Positions 43,018 through 53,116 are shown, counted from the first letter of the stretch. The stretch is DNA of 55,364 nucleotides from Lactobacillus taiwanensis DSM 21401 (GCF_001436695.1 NZ_AYZG01000004.1:1-55364), one strand, 5' to 3'. Numbers and translations are program-made. The notes: generated from the letters alone by a model not told the origin.

Positions 43018-46000
43018 ATGAAATTGCTGAAAAATCATCTTGGTGCTTTGATAGCATGGATAGCAATTTTGCTAATTGCTGTCTTCTCGTTGCCAAATGT
43101 GGATGCATTGACACGTCAGCATTCAGAAATTTCACTTCCTAAAGATGTTCAAAGCTCTATTGCAACGAATATCGAAAGTAAGTGGGGGCATGGACAAGAT
43201 AATACCTATGTTGTAGGGGTAGTTTTTAATAAAAAACATGGAAAACTAACCTCGAGTGATAAGGAGAAAATTGATGATACAATCCGCTTTTTAAAGGACA
43301 ATAAGAAAAAGCTGGGTATCAAGTCAATGATGACTCCGAATGATAATTACGCAACAAAAGCACAATTGATTTCCAAAGATAAAACGACAGAAATTGTGCA
43401 ATTAAATATTGCTAATGATCATTCGACTGTTTCTAACGTTAATAAGACTTTAACAAAGGCTGTTAAAACTCCAGGAGTTAGAACGTATGTCACTGGGGTA
43501 AGAATTCTTGAAGATGATTTTTCTGCTTCAGTTCAAACAGGTATTAAAAAGACTGAATTAATTACTATCTTTTTTATTTTTATTGTTTTAGTAATTGTAT
43601 TTAAGTCACCAATTGTACCAATAATCTCATTATTGACAGTTGGAGTTTCATTTATTACTTCATTTTCAATTGTTACTAACTTAGTAGAGAAAGTTAACTT
43701 TCCATTTTCAAACTTTACTCAAGTCTTCATGGTTATTGTGTTGTTTGGTATTGGTACTGACTACAATATCCTGCTGTATGATAAATTTAAAGAAAATTTG
43801 AGTAAGGGGATGTCTAACCAAGAAGCGACAAATGACGCTTTGCGCAAGGCTGGTAAGACCATTCTTTATTCTGGATCTTCGATCTTAATTGGATTTAGTG
43901 CATTAGGTTTAGCTAACTTCTCAATTTACCGTTCAGCTGTTGGGGTTGCTGTTGGGGTCGCTGTATTATTAGTAGTACTTTTAACTTTAAACCCATTCTT
44001 TATGGCTGTCTTAGGTAAGAAATTATTCTGGCCAGTTAAGAAGTTTGAAGGTGAAAGCAACTCTAAATTATGGCATGCTCTTTCTAAGGGAAGTCTAACT
44101 CATCCAATTGTTTACTTAGTTGTAATGGCTGTTGCAGTATTACCATTCTGCTTGTTCTATTCAAATAATTTGAACTATAACGATGCAGATGAAATTTCTG
44201 ATTCTACTCCTTCCAAGGCTGGTCTACTTTTATTGCAAGATCACTTCTCTGAAGGCACGCCAGAATATTCAACCTTATATATTCAAAGTGGTCATAAGCT
44301 CGATAACGAAAAGAGCTTGAAAGAAATTGATCAGATTGTTAAAAAAATTCAAGCTGATCCAGATGTAAAATTTGCTTCATCAGTAACTGAACCAAATGGT
44401 AAGTCAATTAGACGACTTTATGTTGATAATCAATTGGGAACTGTTAATTCAGGTGTTAATACAGCTAGAAATGGTTTAGGAACTTTAAGTAACGGTAGTA
44501 GACAAATTACTAATGGTGCTGTTCAACTACAAAATGGTGCAAACCAACTTTCTAACGGATCTGGCCGTCTGCAAGCTGGTGCAAATCAATTAGCTAGTGG
44601 AACTACACGTCTTCAAAATGGTGTAGAAGCTCTTAGATCAGGAACTATGCGTTTAGCAACTGGTGCTGGTCGTTTAGAGAGTGGTACCTTGAACTTACAA
44701 CAAGGTGCTGTACAACTTGAAAACGGAACTATTAAGTTGGCTAATGGTGCTGCAAGTTTACAAAGTGGTACTCAGAGTTTGCAAAATGGTACTCAGGCCT
44801 TAGTAAATGGTTTGAATACTATGAGTGCGCAATTATCTGGACAAATGAATAGTGCTACTAAGGCACAATTAGATGCTCTTCAAAAGGGATTGCCTCAAAT
44901 TAACAATGGTATTCAACAATTGAATCAAGCATTGGGTCAGTCATCAAGTTCTGTAGATACTGCTGGTCTAAAAGCTAATTTAACTGATGTTGGTACTCAA
45001 GCCAAAACTATAGGCGATAATTTAACTCAAGCAGGTAACACTTTAAAAGGGTTACAGAGTGCGGGTGCTGGTCTTAGCGATAGTGAAAAAGCTGAATTAA
45101 CACAAGCTTATGCTCAAGCTATGGATAATGCTAAATTAAATGACCAACAAAAGCAGGCTATGAGTGCAGCTTTTAGTCAAATTTTAGGTAAAGTAGAATC
45201 TGCTTCTACTCAAAAAACTCAGAATCTTACTTCAAGCTTACAAAGTGTAGCTGGTAATATTCAAGCAGCTGGTGAAGCAGATAAGAAACTTGGAGAGTCA
45301 GCAAATAATGTAGGAAATACTCTACAAACTCTTCAAGGTTTAATGGGTCAAGTTGATAACTTGAAACAACAAGTAAACACTTTAGCTACTGCATCAAACA
45401 CTGCTTTACCAGGCGCAACTACTGCTTTGAACCAATTAAGCTCAGGCTTAACCCAAGTTCAAAGTGCAGTAGCTCAAGGTGCAGCAGGAGCTAGTCGCTT
45501 AAATGACGGCGCAGCTCGCTTAAACAGTGGAGCAGGCCAACTTGCAAGTGGTTTACAAGCAGGTGTAGCTGGTTCTAGTCAGCTTGCAAACGGCGCAGGT
45601 CAATTAGCAAACGGTGCTGGTCAATTAAACACTGGTTTGCAATCTGGTTTAAACGGTACTAACCAATTGGCAAATGGTATTGGTCAATTAAACAGTGGTG
45701 CTGGTCAATTAAGCTCAGGTATTGGTCAACTTAATGGCGGTGCAAGCCAATTAGCAAATGGTGCTGGTCAAATTGTATCGAATAATCCGAAGATTACTGC
45801 TGGAATTGATAAAGTAAACAGTGGTTTAGGCGCTGGTCAAGAATACTTAACTGGCTTAGCTGATTCAGCGGCTGGTAAGACTTTCTACATCCCGGCTAAG
45901 ATGATTCATTCATCAACCTTTAAGCCAGCTCTTGATAATTACATGAGTTCAGATCTTAAATCTACTAAGATCATCATCATTCTAAAGATGAACCCTGCTT

Positions 46001-46674
46001 CAACTGAAGGAGCAAAGAAGGCTCATGAAATTAGCAACATGGTTAAGAAATCAGTTAAGGGGACAAGTCTTGCTGGTTCAACAGTTGCAATGGGTGGACA
46101 ATCTGAAAAGATTTACGATACTCAAGAAACAGCAAGTAGCGACTTCTTAAGAACTGCAATTATTATGTTAGTGGGTATTGGTATTGCTTTGATTTTTGTT
46201 ACTAGATCAGTATTACAACCAATGTTTATCCTAGGAACTTTAGTAATTGCATACCTAACTTCTTTATCAATTAATCAATGGATTGTTAAGGCCGTTTTAG
46301 GTAGATCATTATTGGCTTGGAACACCCCATTCTTCAGTTTTATCATGATTGTTGCTTTGGGTGTTGACTACTCAATCTTCCTGATGATGCGTTATCGTGA
46401 ATTGGGAGAAGTAAACCCTGGCTGGAGTACAAGTCAACGAATGCTTGAAGCCTGCGATATTATCGGAACAGTTGTAATCTCCGCTGCGGTTATCCTTGGT
46501 GGGACGTTTGCTGCTTTAATTCCGTCTGGCGTTCCAACTTTAATTGAAGTTGCATTATGTGTGGATATTGGATTATTACTCTTAGTATTCTTACTACCAA
46601 TCAATATGTCTGCTGCAATGAAGATTACATACGAAGGCTTAGGCAGAAAAAAGAATAAAAAGGATACTGAATAG
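43018..46674 (+). CDS. MMPL/RND-superfamily membrane protein with glycine heptad repeats
   Basis: The 1218-residue protein opens with a helix and an extracytoplasmic domain, followed by a five-helix block (about 180-330) with GIGTDYNILLYDKF, the MMPL Asp-Tyr motif. The large extracellular loop contains heptads L-x-[NSAT]-G-[AST]-x-x (about 485-600 and again 825-925). The second membrane block (about 1050-1210) has GVDYSIFLMMRYRE. This YhgE/MmpL-like layout suggests an exporter or wall-associated machine. A TetR gene precedes it and a terminator follows. Confidence 0.87.
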   Translation: MKLLKNHLGALIAWIAILLIAVFSLPNVDALTRQHSEISLPKDVQSSIATNIESKWGHGQDNTYVVGVVFNKKHGKLTSSDKEKIDDTIRFLKDNKKKLGIKSMMTPNDNYATKAQLISKDKTTEIVQLNIANDHSTVSNVNKTLTKAVKTPGVRTYVTGVRILEDDFSASVQTGIKKTELITIFFIFIVLVIVFKSPIVPIISLLTVGVSFITSFSIVTNLVEKVNFPFSNFTQVFMVIVLFGIGTDYNILLYDKFKENLSKGMSNQEATNDALRKAGKTILYSGSSILIGFSALGLANFSIYRSAVGVAVGVAVLLVVLLTLNPFFMAVLGKKLFWPVKKFEGESNSKLWHALSKGSLTHPIVYLVVMAVAVLPFCLFYSNNLNYNDADEISDSTPSKAGLLLLQDHFSEGTPEYSTLYIQSGHKLDNEKSLKEIDQIVKKIQADPDVKFASSVTEPNGKSIRRLYVDNQLGTVNSGVNTARNGLGTLSNGSRQITNGAVQLQNGANQLSNGSGRLQAGANQLASGTTRLQNGVEALRSGTMRLATGAGRLESGTLNLQQGAVQLENGTIKLANGAASLQSGTQSLQNGTQALVNGLNTMSAQLSGQMNSATKAQLDALQKGLPQINNGIQQLNQALGQSSSSVDTAGLKANLTDVGTQAKTIGDNLTQAGNTLKGLQSAGAGLSDSEKAELTQAYAQAMDNAKLNDQQKQAMSAAFSQILGKVESASTQKTQNLTSSLQSVAGNIQAAGEADKKLGESANNVGNTLQTLQGLMGQVDNLKQQVNTLATASNTALPGATTALNQLSSGLTQVQSAVAQGAAGASRLNDGAARLNSGAGQLASGLQAGVAGSSQLANGAGQLANGAGQLNTGLQSGLNGTNQLANGIGQLNSGAGQLSSGIGQLNGGASQLANGAGQIVSNNPKITAGIDKVNSGLGAGQEYLTGLADSAAGKTFYIPAKMIHSSTFKPALDNYMSSDLKSTKIIIILKMNPASTEGAKKAHEISNMVKKSVKGTSLAGSTVAMGGQSEKIYDTQETASSDFLRTAIIMLVGIGIALIFVTRSVLQPMFILGTLVIAYLTSLSINQWIVKAVLGRSLLAWNTPFFSFIMIVALGVDYSIFLMMRYRELGEVNPGWSTSQRMLEACDIIGTVVISAAVILGGTFAALIPSGVPTLIEVALCVDIGLLLLVFLLPINMSAAMKITYEGLGRKKNKKDTE

Positions 46675-46693
46675 GATTTAGCGTTCAAAAAAT

Positions 46694-46744
46694 AAAAGAT
46701 TGAAGTTATTCATTTATGATTAAGGATTAACTTCAATCTTTTTT
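46694..46744 (+). terminator. Terminator of the MMPL gene
   Basis: AAAAGATTGAAGTTA pairs with TAACTTCAATCTTTT and T's follow. Confidence 0.85.
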
Positions 46745-46755
46745 CTTTATATAAG

Positions 46756-47289
46756 TTAATTAGATATTTTATTTAAAACAGCTGCAATTCGGTCATGATC
46801 ATTATCTAAGGTGATTGGAAAATCAACTTTATTTTTTAGCTGCCCCCTTTATTAACTCCTTTAGGGATAATTTCTAAAAGATGAGAGGCTTAACACTAAC
46901 TATTTTTTCTCTTTTACAACTAACGAATTTTTATTAAGAGAGGAAAACCAATTGTAATCACTATAGACATCCCAAGCAAGATCTGAGGTCTTAAGAGATT
47001 CTACTTCATTGATTAATTTAACTGCTTCTGCAGCATCAAAAAATTGTGAATTAAGAGGTCGTCCCATTTCATCTAAAACTAAAGTTCCATTATACGCAAT
47101 AATTGGACAAAAATTAGGCATTTTATCTACAACGTTCATAACCCCTTTTGGCATGCGAGCAGAGACAGGAATGAATAAGTCGCCAGCAATAATCTGTTTT
47201 TGAATTGCATCTATGGTAGCAGGTGAAACATCGTCTTAAGATATAATTAGCGTTCCGTCGATATCGCTAAAAATAGGTTTGGCTGTCAT
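46756..47289 (-). pseudogene. Cof-type HAD hydrolase, broken by a stop and frameshifts
   Basis: From ATG 47289 it reads PIFSDIDGTLIIS, the HAD nucleophile motif, then an in-frame TAA, then DDVSPATIDAIQKQ, IPVSARMPKGV, CPIIAYNGTLVLDE. It later shows pieces of LLEIIPKGVNKG and VDFPITLDNDHDRIAAVL in different frames. The middle is shortened as well. A working Cof hydrolase is about 265 residues; this locus spans about 178 codons in three frames. It is a dead gene. Confidence 0.8.
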
Positions 47290-47427
47290 GAAAATTTTTT
47301 CTTTTAAATAGCTTTATCTTTATTATTATAATACGATAAAGATAAGAACTGATGAGTATTATTCGCCTTTGCTTATTAAATAAAATAGTGGAAAAATATA
47401 ATTAACGACTATTGATAATTGAAATAG

Positions 47428-48123
47428 ATGAGTGAAACTATGACAAAAAAATTGAGAAAAGTGGTATTTATCATCGGTGGTATCTTAGTAGCAGTAATTT
47501 TACTCTACTTGCTCTACCGTGATTATCGCCCTGAAATTGATGTTTTAATGCATCCTGATAGCCATACTAAAACGAAATTGCTCTACTTAATTCGCCAACA
47601 TGAAGTACGCGATAGTCTATTTTTATTGGGACTGATAGCAGTTCTAAATGCTATTCCTGGTATGTCAAATTCCGTTTTTTGTATTTTGGCAGGACTTTGT
47701 TACGGGCCGTGGATTGGGTTAGCAATTAATTGGGCTGGAAATATTTTAGGAAATTGTATTGTAGAAAGTTTGATAAAAAGAGTTGATTTTTCACATCGAT
47801 TTAAGAAAAATAAGTTTTTAAATTGGTTAATGAATCAAAAGCATCCTAGTTTAGGGATGACTTTAGGTTTTATGGTGCCTGTGATCCCTAGTGTGTTGGT
47901 AGATTATACAGCAGCTAGATTGGGCACACCTGCTAATAAATTTTTATCAATGGTAATCGTAGGGATGTTTCCTACTTCATTTATTTATGCCTTTGGCGGG
48001 GATGCAATTTTCAATGGTGATTTCAAAAAATTAGCTGGTGCTTTGATTGGAATAGCTATTTTATTTATTATGGCTTGGTGGTTAGTCGGCATGGCATCTA
48101 AAAAGAGACAGGGAGAAGATTAG
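47428..48123 (+). CDS. TVP38/TMEM64 family membrane protein
   Basis: The 231-residue protein with five to six helices is of the DedA/TVP38 superfamily. Features are AVLNAIPGMSNSVFCILAGLCYGPW with conserved Pro and Gly, and a later FMVPVIPSVLVDYTAARLG. Roles in envelope lipid flipping are proposed for the superfamily. ATG 47440 is an alternative start with a GAGTG upstream. A second member is at 52517. Confidence 0.82.
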   Translation: MSETMTKKLRKVVFIIGGILVAVILLYLLYRDYRPEIDVLMHPDSHTKTKLLYLIRQHEVRDSLFLLGLIAVLNAIPGMSNSVFCILAGLCYGPWIGLAINWAGNILGNCIVESLIKRVDFSHRFKKNKFLNWLMNQKHPSLGMTLGFMVPVIPSVLVDYTAARLGTPANKFLSMVIVGMFPTSFIYAFGGDAIFNGDFKKLAGALIGIAILFIMAWWLVGMASKKRQGED

Positions 48124-48194
48124 CTCTTTGCCTCTTTTTTGGTTTAATTAATTTAAATGCTATAATAAGCTAAAAAGTTTATGAGGGAATAAGT

Positions 48195-49208
48195 ATGAAG
48201 TGTCCAAATTGTGGAGAAGATGTAAAATCTACAGATAAACAGTGCCCTAATTGTAACTTTGATTTAGAGAAATTTAGAAATGAATTCTTTACGGGACAGA
48301 AAGTAACTCGTAATGAAGAAAACAATGATAAGCAATTAAATAGGAAAACTAGATCGGTTAAAAAGATTGAGCCCAAAAAGCAGAACTCTACAATTGCTAC
48401 GATGATTAATTGGATTCAAGTTAATTCAATGATTGTTTTTGTTGTAGGAATTATTCTTTTGATTTTAACTAGTTTTTCTCCAGCCTTAGGTTGGTCATGT
48501 TTTATTGCACTATTAATTTGGTTGTTTATAGTTTGCGATAAAAATAAGGGTAACACTACAGAGCAGTATACAGTTGATAAAAGGTTAACTGAACATGTAA
48601 ATAAAGTTGGTTCTGATGTAGTCAATTCTTTTGAAGAAGGCGAAAATAAGGTAAAAGCACGTAGACAAAAGATTGATGATAAACTGGGGCGTGATCCAGA
48701 AGCAATAAAGAAGGTTGTTAAACAAAAAAGGACTGCTACTCAACTAGGTGTAGTTCTAATAGCAGTTTTAAATTTGTTACTAGTTTTTAGTGGCCCGTTT
48801 TCGTCGGGAACTATGCAAGGCTACCAAGCAGTATCAATTTCTAAAACTCTACTTTCACTTGGAAGATTTAGTGGCAAATATATCTTTATTGGGTATGGAA
48901 TGTGGCTGTTACTAGTTAGTGTGCCGATTGCAATTATTATTTTGACTATTAAAAATGGTAAGAATAATAAGAGAATAGTTTTCCTCTTGTCTTTGATAGA
49001 ATCAATTGTGCTAGTAATTTGTGCGGTTGAATTGATTTTTATGAATGCTGGTTTATCGGTAGGAATAACTAATAACGCAGCAACTAATAGTATGGAAATT
49101 CAAAGAATTGTAGCCAATGCAGTTTCTTTTGGAGTATCTACGTACTTATTGTTCGTATCAAGTATTTTGTTAACGATAGTTGCTTTTCGTAGTATGAGAC
49201 AAAAATAA
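48195..49208 (+). CDS. Zinc-ribbon membrane protein
   Basis: The 337-residue protein starts with a zinc ribbon MKCPNCGEDVKSTDKQCPNC (four Cys in CxxC pairs), then a basic linker, and about six membrane helices (65-110 and 175-330). A long charged loop with EGENKVKARRQ stands between the helix groups. No catalytic domain is recognised. Such ribbon-plus-membrane proteins are common and uncharacterised in lactobacilli. SD AGGGAAT lies before ATG. Confidence 0.75.
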   Translation: MKCPNCGEDVKSTDKQCPNCNFDLEKFRNEFFTGQKVTRNEENNDKQLNRKTRSVKKIEPKKQNSTIATMINWIQVNSMIVFVVGIILLILTSFSPALGWSCFIALLIWLFIVCDKNKGNTTEQYTVDKRLTEHVNKVGSDVVNSFEEGENKVKARRQKIDDKLGRDPEAIKKVVKQKRTATQLGVVLIAVLNLLLVFSGPFSSGTMQGYQAVSISKTLLSLGRFSGKYIFIGYGMWLLLVSVPIAIIILTIKNGKNNKRIVFLLSLIESIVLVICAVELIFMNAGLSVGITNNAATNSMEIQRIVANAVSFGVSTYLLFVSSILLTIVAFRSMRQK

Positions 49209-49240
49209 AAAGAATTGGGTTAGACCCAATTCTTTTTTTG
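49208..49240. terminator. Bidirectional terminator, zinc-ribbon and ALDH genes
   Basis: AAAGAATTGGGT pairs with ACCCAATTCTTT around three bases. Confidence 0.85.
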
Positions 49241-49253
49241 TACTGCTAAAAAA

Positions 49254-50627
49254 TTATTTTGATACATCAATTACTAAATGTTCATTTACAAATGACATTA
49301 AGCCAAGCTCACTTAGTTCACGACCATAACCAGATTTCTTTACTCCGCCAAATGGTAATTCGGGAGCAGTAATCCAGCGCCCATTAATTACAGTCATTCC
49401 AGTCTCAATTTGGCTAGCAACTTCTTGAGCGTGACTTACATTTGAAGAAATAACACTTGAACCTAAGCCAAAACTTGAATCATTAGCTAATGAAATGGCT
49501 TCTTCTTCATTTTTAACTTTAAATACTTCAGCCACAGGACCAAATAATTCTTCGTTAAATAATGGATTCTTTTTATCAATATTAGTTAAGATCATTGGGC
49601 GGAAGAAAGCCCCAGAACTTTTAATTTCAGGATACTGATAATTAACCATAGCACCGTGCTCGATGCCTTTCTTTACCTGTTCAGCTAATTTGTTAGCAGC
49701 TTTTTGAGAATTCATTGGTGCAAGAGTAGTAGATTCATTTAGAGGATCTCCTGGTCTCAGACTAGCAAAGGTATCATGTAGAATGTTCATCACTTCGTTA
49801 TATAGAGACTCAACAACAATGATTCGTTTAGAAGAGGTACATACTTGACCACAATTGTATGTTCTAGCATCACCTAATACATTTCTTAAAACATCTGGAT
49901 CTGCATCAGCCAAAACTATAAATGGATCGTTTCCACCCAATTCCATAGTAGACTTTTTAATGTTTTTTCCTGCGGCTTCAGCTACGCTACTACCACCACG
50001 TTCTGATCCAGTAACAGCGACACCTTGGACGCGTTTATCAGCAATTACATCACCAATTTGATCATAAGAAAGAAATAGATTTTGTAAACTACCTTTTGGA
50101 GCACCAGCTTCTTCAATAATTTTTTCAGTTAATTCTGCGGATGCTGGAACATTATGAGCGTGTTTTAAGATAATTGGATTTCCAACCATAAAGTTAGGAG
50201 CAAAAACTCTAATAACTTGATATAGCGGAAAATTCCAAGGTTCACAGGCCATAATAATTCCTGTTGATTGTTTTAAATAATAAGCTGATCCTAATTCCGA
50301 CTCTAAAGTGGTGGGTTCTAGCATGCTAGGAGCTTTATCAGCATAATAGTTACAAATATTAATACATAAATCTACTTCTTCAAGTGATTCTTGGTATAGT
50401 TTTCCCATTTCTAAAGTCATGGTTTTGGCCATTTCTTTACGATGTTTGCTGAAATTGTTTGCAATTTCATGAAGTGATTTGCTTCTAGTAGCCGGGAGTT
50501 GATTATACCAAGTAAGGTATAACTTTTCACCCACATCTAGGGCTTGATCTATTTCTTGTTGAGTAGCATTTGGATAACTTTTAATTAATTGATTTGTGTA
50601 TGGATTAATTGATTCATATTTAGACAT
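49254..50627 (-). CDS. NAD(P)-dependent aldehyde dehydrogenase (succinate-semialdehyde type)
   Basis: The 457-residue ALDH has nucleophile Cys263 in [11 protein letters not shown], general base Glu229 in MELGGNDPF and Asn133 in CEPWNFP. The length and the [19 protein letters not shown] end place it with Sad/YneI-type short succinate-semialdehyde dehydrogenases. ATG 50627 was chosen for its AGAGGAA SD; the upstream ATG has none. A large palindrome covers the promoter region. Its natural aldehyde is not identified. Confidence 0.9.
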   Translation of the reverse strand: MSKYESINPYTNQLIKSYPNATQQEIDQALDVGEKLYLTWYNQLPATRSKSLHEIANNFSKHRKEMAKTMTLEMGKLYQESLEEVDLCINICNYYADKAPSMLEPTTLESELGSAYYLKQSTGIIMACEPWNFPLYQVIRVFAPNFMVGNPIILKHAHNVPASAELTEKIIEEAGAPKGSLQNLFLSYDQIGDVIADKRVQGVAVTGSERGGSSVAEAAGKNIKKSTMELGGNDPFIVLADADPDVLRNVLGDARTYNCGQVCTSSKRIIVVESLYNEVMNILHDTFASLRPGDPLNESTTLAPMNSQKAANKLAEQVKKGIEHGAMVNYQYPEIKSSGAFFRPMILTNIDKKNPLFNEELFGPVAEVFKVKNEEEAISLANDSSFGLGSSVISSNVSHAQEVASQIETGMTVINGRWITAPELPFGGVKKSGYGRELSELGLMSFVNEHLVIDVSK

Positions 50628-50652
50628 AAAATTTCCTCTTTTCAATATATTC

Positions 50653-50680
50653 ATATTATAAAGCGCTTACTTTATAATAT
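50653..50680. promoter_or_regulatory. 28-base palindrome with a cre-like core at the ALDH promoter
   Basis: ATATTATAAAG, a 6-base centre CGCTTA, and CTTTATAATAT form a perfect inverted repeat. On the minus strand the centre is GTAAGCGCTTT, which matches the core of a CcpA cre site, and the right arm contains a TATAAT-like -10. Either CcpA or a dedicated repressor could act here. Confidence 0.55.
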
Positions 50681-50687
50681 CTATAAA

Positions 50688-50726
50688 AACCACTTCTTTT
50701 TAGTAAGATGATAAAAGAAGTGGTTC
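50688..50726 (-). terminator. Terminator of the HTH/TPR regulator
   Basis: ACCACTTCTTTT pairs with AAAAGAAGTGGT (minus-strand reading), T's following, right after the regulator's stop. Confidence 0.8.
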
Positions 50727-50728
50727 AA

Positions 50729-51571
50729 TTAATTAAGACTGCTAATCTTTTCTAAAAGGACACGATTATTATTAAGACGAGCAAAAGCGGCTGCGTCATT
50801 TAGATACTGAGTAGTTTCTTCTTGAGTCCCGTCTTCTGCAATATTATTTTGTGCTAATTGATAAAGAATTCGAGCAGCAAAATAAATTACATGTCTTTTC
50901 TTGCATAAATCGTATCCCATTTTTAATAGCTTATCGGATTGTTGATAATCTTTGTTGCGACCATAAAATTCACCACCATTACACAAAATAGAAAGAAACT
51001 GTAGCAAGGAGTCTTCATCTTCAAGATCAACATTAGAAATTGAATTCAAAATAATGTCATAATAATGACGAGCTTTGTAAACGTCGTGCTGTAAATCGTA
51101 AACTCGACTACATCCTTTAAGAGCAAGAAGATAGTAAATTTTATTTTGCTTTGATAACTTTACATCTAAGATTGAATTGAAATAATATAAAGCATCAGTT
51201 TCCGAATGATCAAGTTCTAGAGCGATAAGAACGCGTAAATAATAATAGTGGAGAGTATCTTCTTGACGAACTAATTCTTTTTTATTAATGCTGCCTAAGA
51301 TTTGAGCAACTTTTGGAAAATCAAGTTGAATAACAGCAAAGTCTGCTTCAAATAATTTATGGGATGTTTTTTTATTAGAATCTACATCCATAATATCTGC
51401 TACATTAATATTCATGCGGTCGCAGAGACTGTTTAAGATTTTTAAAGAAGGGATATGACCATTATTTTCAAATTTACTTAATGTAGATTGAGTACAAATG
51501 CCATTGCATAATTCGGTTTGAGATAGACCTAATTTTTTACGAATGGAAATAAATTTGTTAATATTAATCAT
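50729..51571 (-). CDS. HTH-XRE/TPR regulator of the Rgg-PlcR (RRNPP) type
   Basis: The 280-residue protein has an XRE helix-turn-helix (about 10-60: ISIRKKLGLSQTELCNGI, STLSKFENNGHIPSL), followed by tetratricopeptide-like helical repeats to the end (LYYFNSILDVKL, YKARHYYDIILNSI, DKLLKMGYDLCKK). This layout is shared by peptide-sensing Rgg/PlcR regulators, but no SHP-like peptide gene is visible beside it. Its start overlaps the esterase stop by eight bases, so the two form an operon. Confidence 0.83.
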   Translation of the reverse strand: MININKFISIRKKLGLSQTELCNGICTQSTLSKFENNGHIPSLKILNSLCDRMNINVADIMDVDSNKKTSHKLFEADFAVIQLDFPKVAQILGSINKKELVRQEDTLHYYYLRVLIALELDHSETDALYYFNSILDVKLSKQNKIYYLLALKGCSRVYDLQHDVYKARHYYDIILNSISNVDLEDEDSLLQFLSILCNGGEFYGRNKDYQQSDKLLKMGYDLCKKRHVIYFAARILYQLAQNNIAEDGTQEETTQYLNDAAAFARLNNNRVLLEKISSLN

Positions 51572-52364
51572 TCTTTTTCTCCTTGATAGTCTGGAATAGA
51601 AAATCTAAAGATTCATCCAAGTAGTCTTTGGCATAATCCATTGCGTGGCGATGCCCTTTGATGACTAATAATTCAACTTCATGATCTTTATTAGCTAAAA
51701 ACGCAATAAAGTTTAAAACACCATCTAGAGGAACCAATTCATGGGCCGAGTTAATCATTTTTAGGCGTCCTAATTTACTAAAATCATAATTTTGAGCATC
51801 CATTTGTTTATAGATAACTGGATCATCCTTACCTGCATAGGTCATGACAAAGAACTTATAAAAAGATTCAAAGATATCATGCAAATCAGTTAAGTGTAAT
51901 TCATTGGCGCCATATCTTGAAGGTATAACTTTTTGATGATTCTTCATCCAATTAGAAAAGTCCACTGATGCAGACCAAGTTACGGTAGGAAAACCATATA
52001 ACCCAGCAATATATAAAGCTTGAGTTCCGCCTACGCTAGCGCCAATCTGAACAATATTTTGTTGATCATCGTCATCAGTATATTCTGAGTCTAAAAGCCA
52101 TTCTACAAATTTTTTACTATCATTATGAGCAGCTGGAAAAGTGAATGTTGGTGCAAGACGATAATCTGGGATTAGAGTCATAAAGCCTGCGTTTGCTAAC
52201 TTTATCCCCCAATTTTTGACATCATTCTTAGAGCCTGCAAACCAACCTCCACCATGCCAAAAGATTAGAATTTTAGTTTGTGAGTTAGTATTATTTGGAA
52301 AATAGATATCCGTTTTTAAATTGTTATTTTCATCGTAAATTATATCTTTTTTTATAACAACCAT
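51564..52364 (-). CDS. Alpha/beta-hydrolase (esterase)
   Basis: The 266-residue hydrolase is of the hormone-sensitive-lipase/BD-FAE type. The oxyanion motif is IFWHGGGWFAGSKND; the nucleophile elbow GASVGG holds a Ser where GxSxG is expected. The putative acid and His are in KDD and IKGHRHAMDYA near the C-terminus. It probably cleaves small acyl or aryl esters in the cytoplasm. It is first in an operon with the HTH/TPR regulator. Confidence 0.85.
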   Translation of the reverse strand: MVVIKKDIIYDENNNLKTDIYFPNNTNSQTKILIFWHGGGWFAGSKNDVKNWGIKLANAGFMTLIPDYRLAPTFTFPAAHNDSKKFVEWLLDSEYTDDDDQQNIVQIGASVGGTQALYIAGLYGFPTVTWSASVDFSNWMKNHQKVIPSRYGANELHLTDLHDIFESFYKFFVMTYAGKDDPVIYKQMDAQNYDFSKLGRLKMINSAHELVPLDGVLNFIAFLANKDHEVELLVIKGHRHAMDYAKDYLDESLDFLFQTIKEKKND

Positions 52365-52516
52365 AATTAAACCTCTTAGTTATTTTATAGCACATTATTA
52401 TTATAGAATAAATTTTTAGAGCTTATTCATTTATTTATTGATAATTCTTAGGCTACAGCGCCTATTTTGCCTTGTTTTTGTTATTATTAATTTAACATAC
52501 CAAGGAGGACAGAAAA

Positions 52517-53116
52517 ATGTCTACTAAAACGAGTCGGAAATTAATCAATATTTTGACTATTATCATTACAATTATTCTGATTATTTTGAGTATTTATTGG
52601 TACAAATTAGGCATTTTTACCAGTCAAGAGAAAATGAAAGCTTATCTAGCAAATAAGCAAATAATTGGACCATTAATTTTTACTTTAATTCAAATAATTC
52701 AAGTTGTAATTCCAATTATTCCAGGTGGAGTTTCTCTGCTTGGAGGCGTCATATTTTTTGGACCAATTTGGGGTTTCGTTTATAATTACGTTGGAATTTG
52801 TATAGGATCTATTATTTTATTTTTCCTAGCAAGACATTACGGCAAACCATTTATTTTGCATTTAGTTTCAGAAAAAACTTATGAAAAATACATGAAGTGG
52901 ACAGCAAATCAGAAAAAGTTTAATTGGTTCTTTGCACTTTGTATTATTGCGCCAATGGCACCTGATGATATTTTATGCATGATAGCAGGCTTGACTGAAA
53001 TGAAATTTTCTACGTATGTATGGATTATTTTATTAGGTAAGCCTTGGACTATTGCTGCATACAGCTTAGGCTTAATTTACGGCGCAAAATGGTTAGTGAA
53101 GTTAGTAGGCAAATAA
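52517..53116 (+). CDS. TVP38/TMEM64 family membrane protein (second)
   Basis: The 199-residue protein carries the family features VIPIIPGGVSLLGGVIFFGPIW and IAPMAPDDILCMIAGLTEM with conserved Pro and Gly. The family is related to DedA and to eukaryotic TMEM64, with possible roles in lipid scrambling. AGGAGG precedes ATG 52517. Its stop overlaps the following GNAT start by one base. Confidence 0.85.
   Translation: MSTKTSRKLINILTIIITIILIILSIYWYKLGIFTSQEKMKAYLANKQIIGPLIFTLIQIIQVVIPIIPGGVSLLGGVIFFGPIWGFVYNYVGICIGSIILFFLARHYGKPFILHLVSEKTYEKYMKWTANQKKFNWFFALCIIAPMAPDDILCMIAGLTEMKFSTYVWIILLGKPWTIAAYSLGLIYGAKWLVKLVGK

Noticed and set aside
44460-45790. DNA-level tandem repeat array
   Set aside because: The periodicity is of 21 bases and reflects the protein heptads of the MMPL gene; the bases vary at codon third positions.
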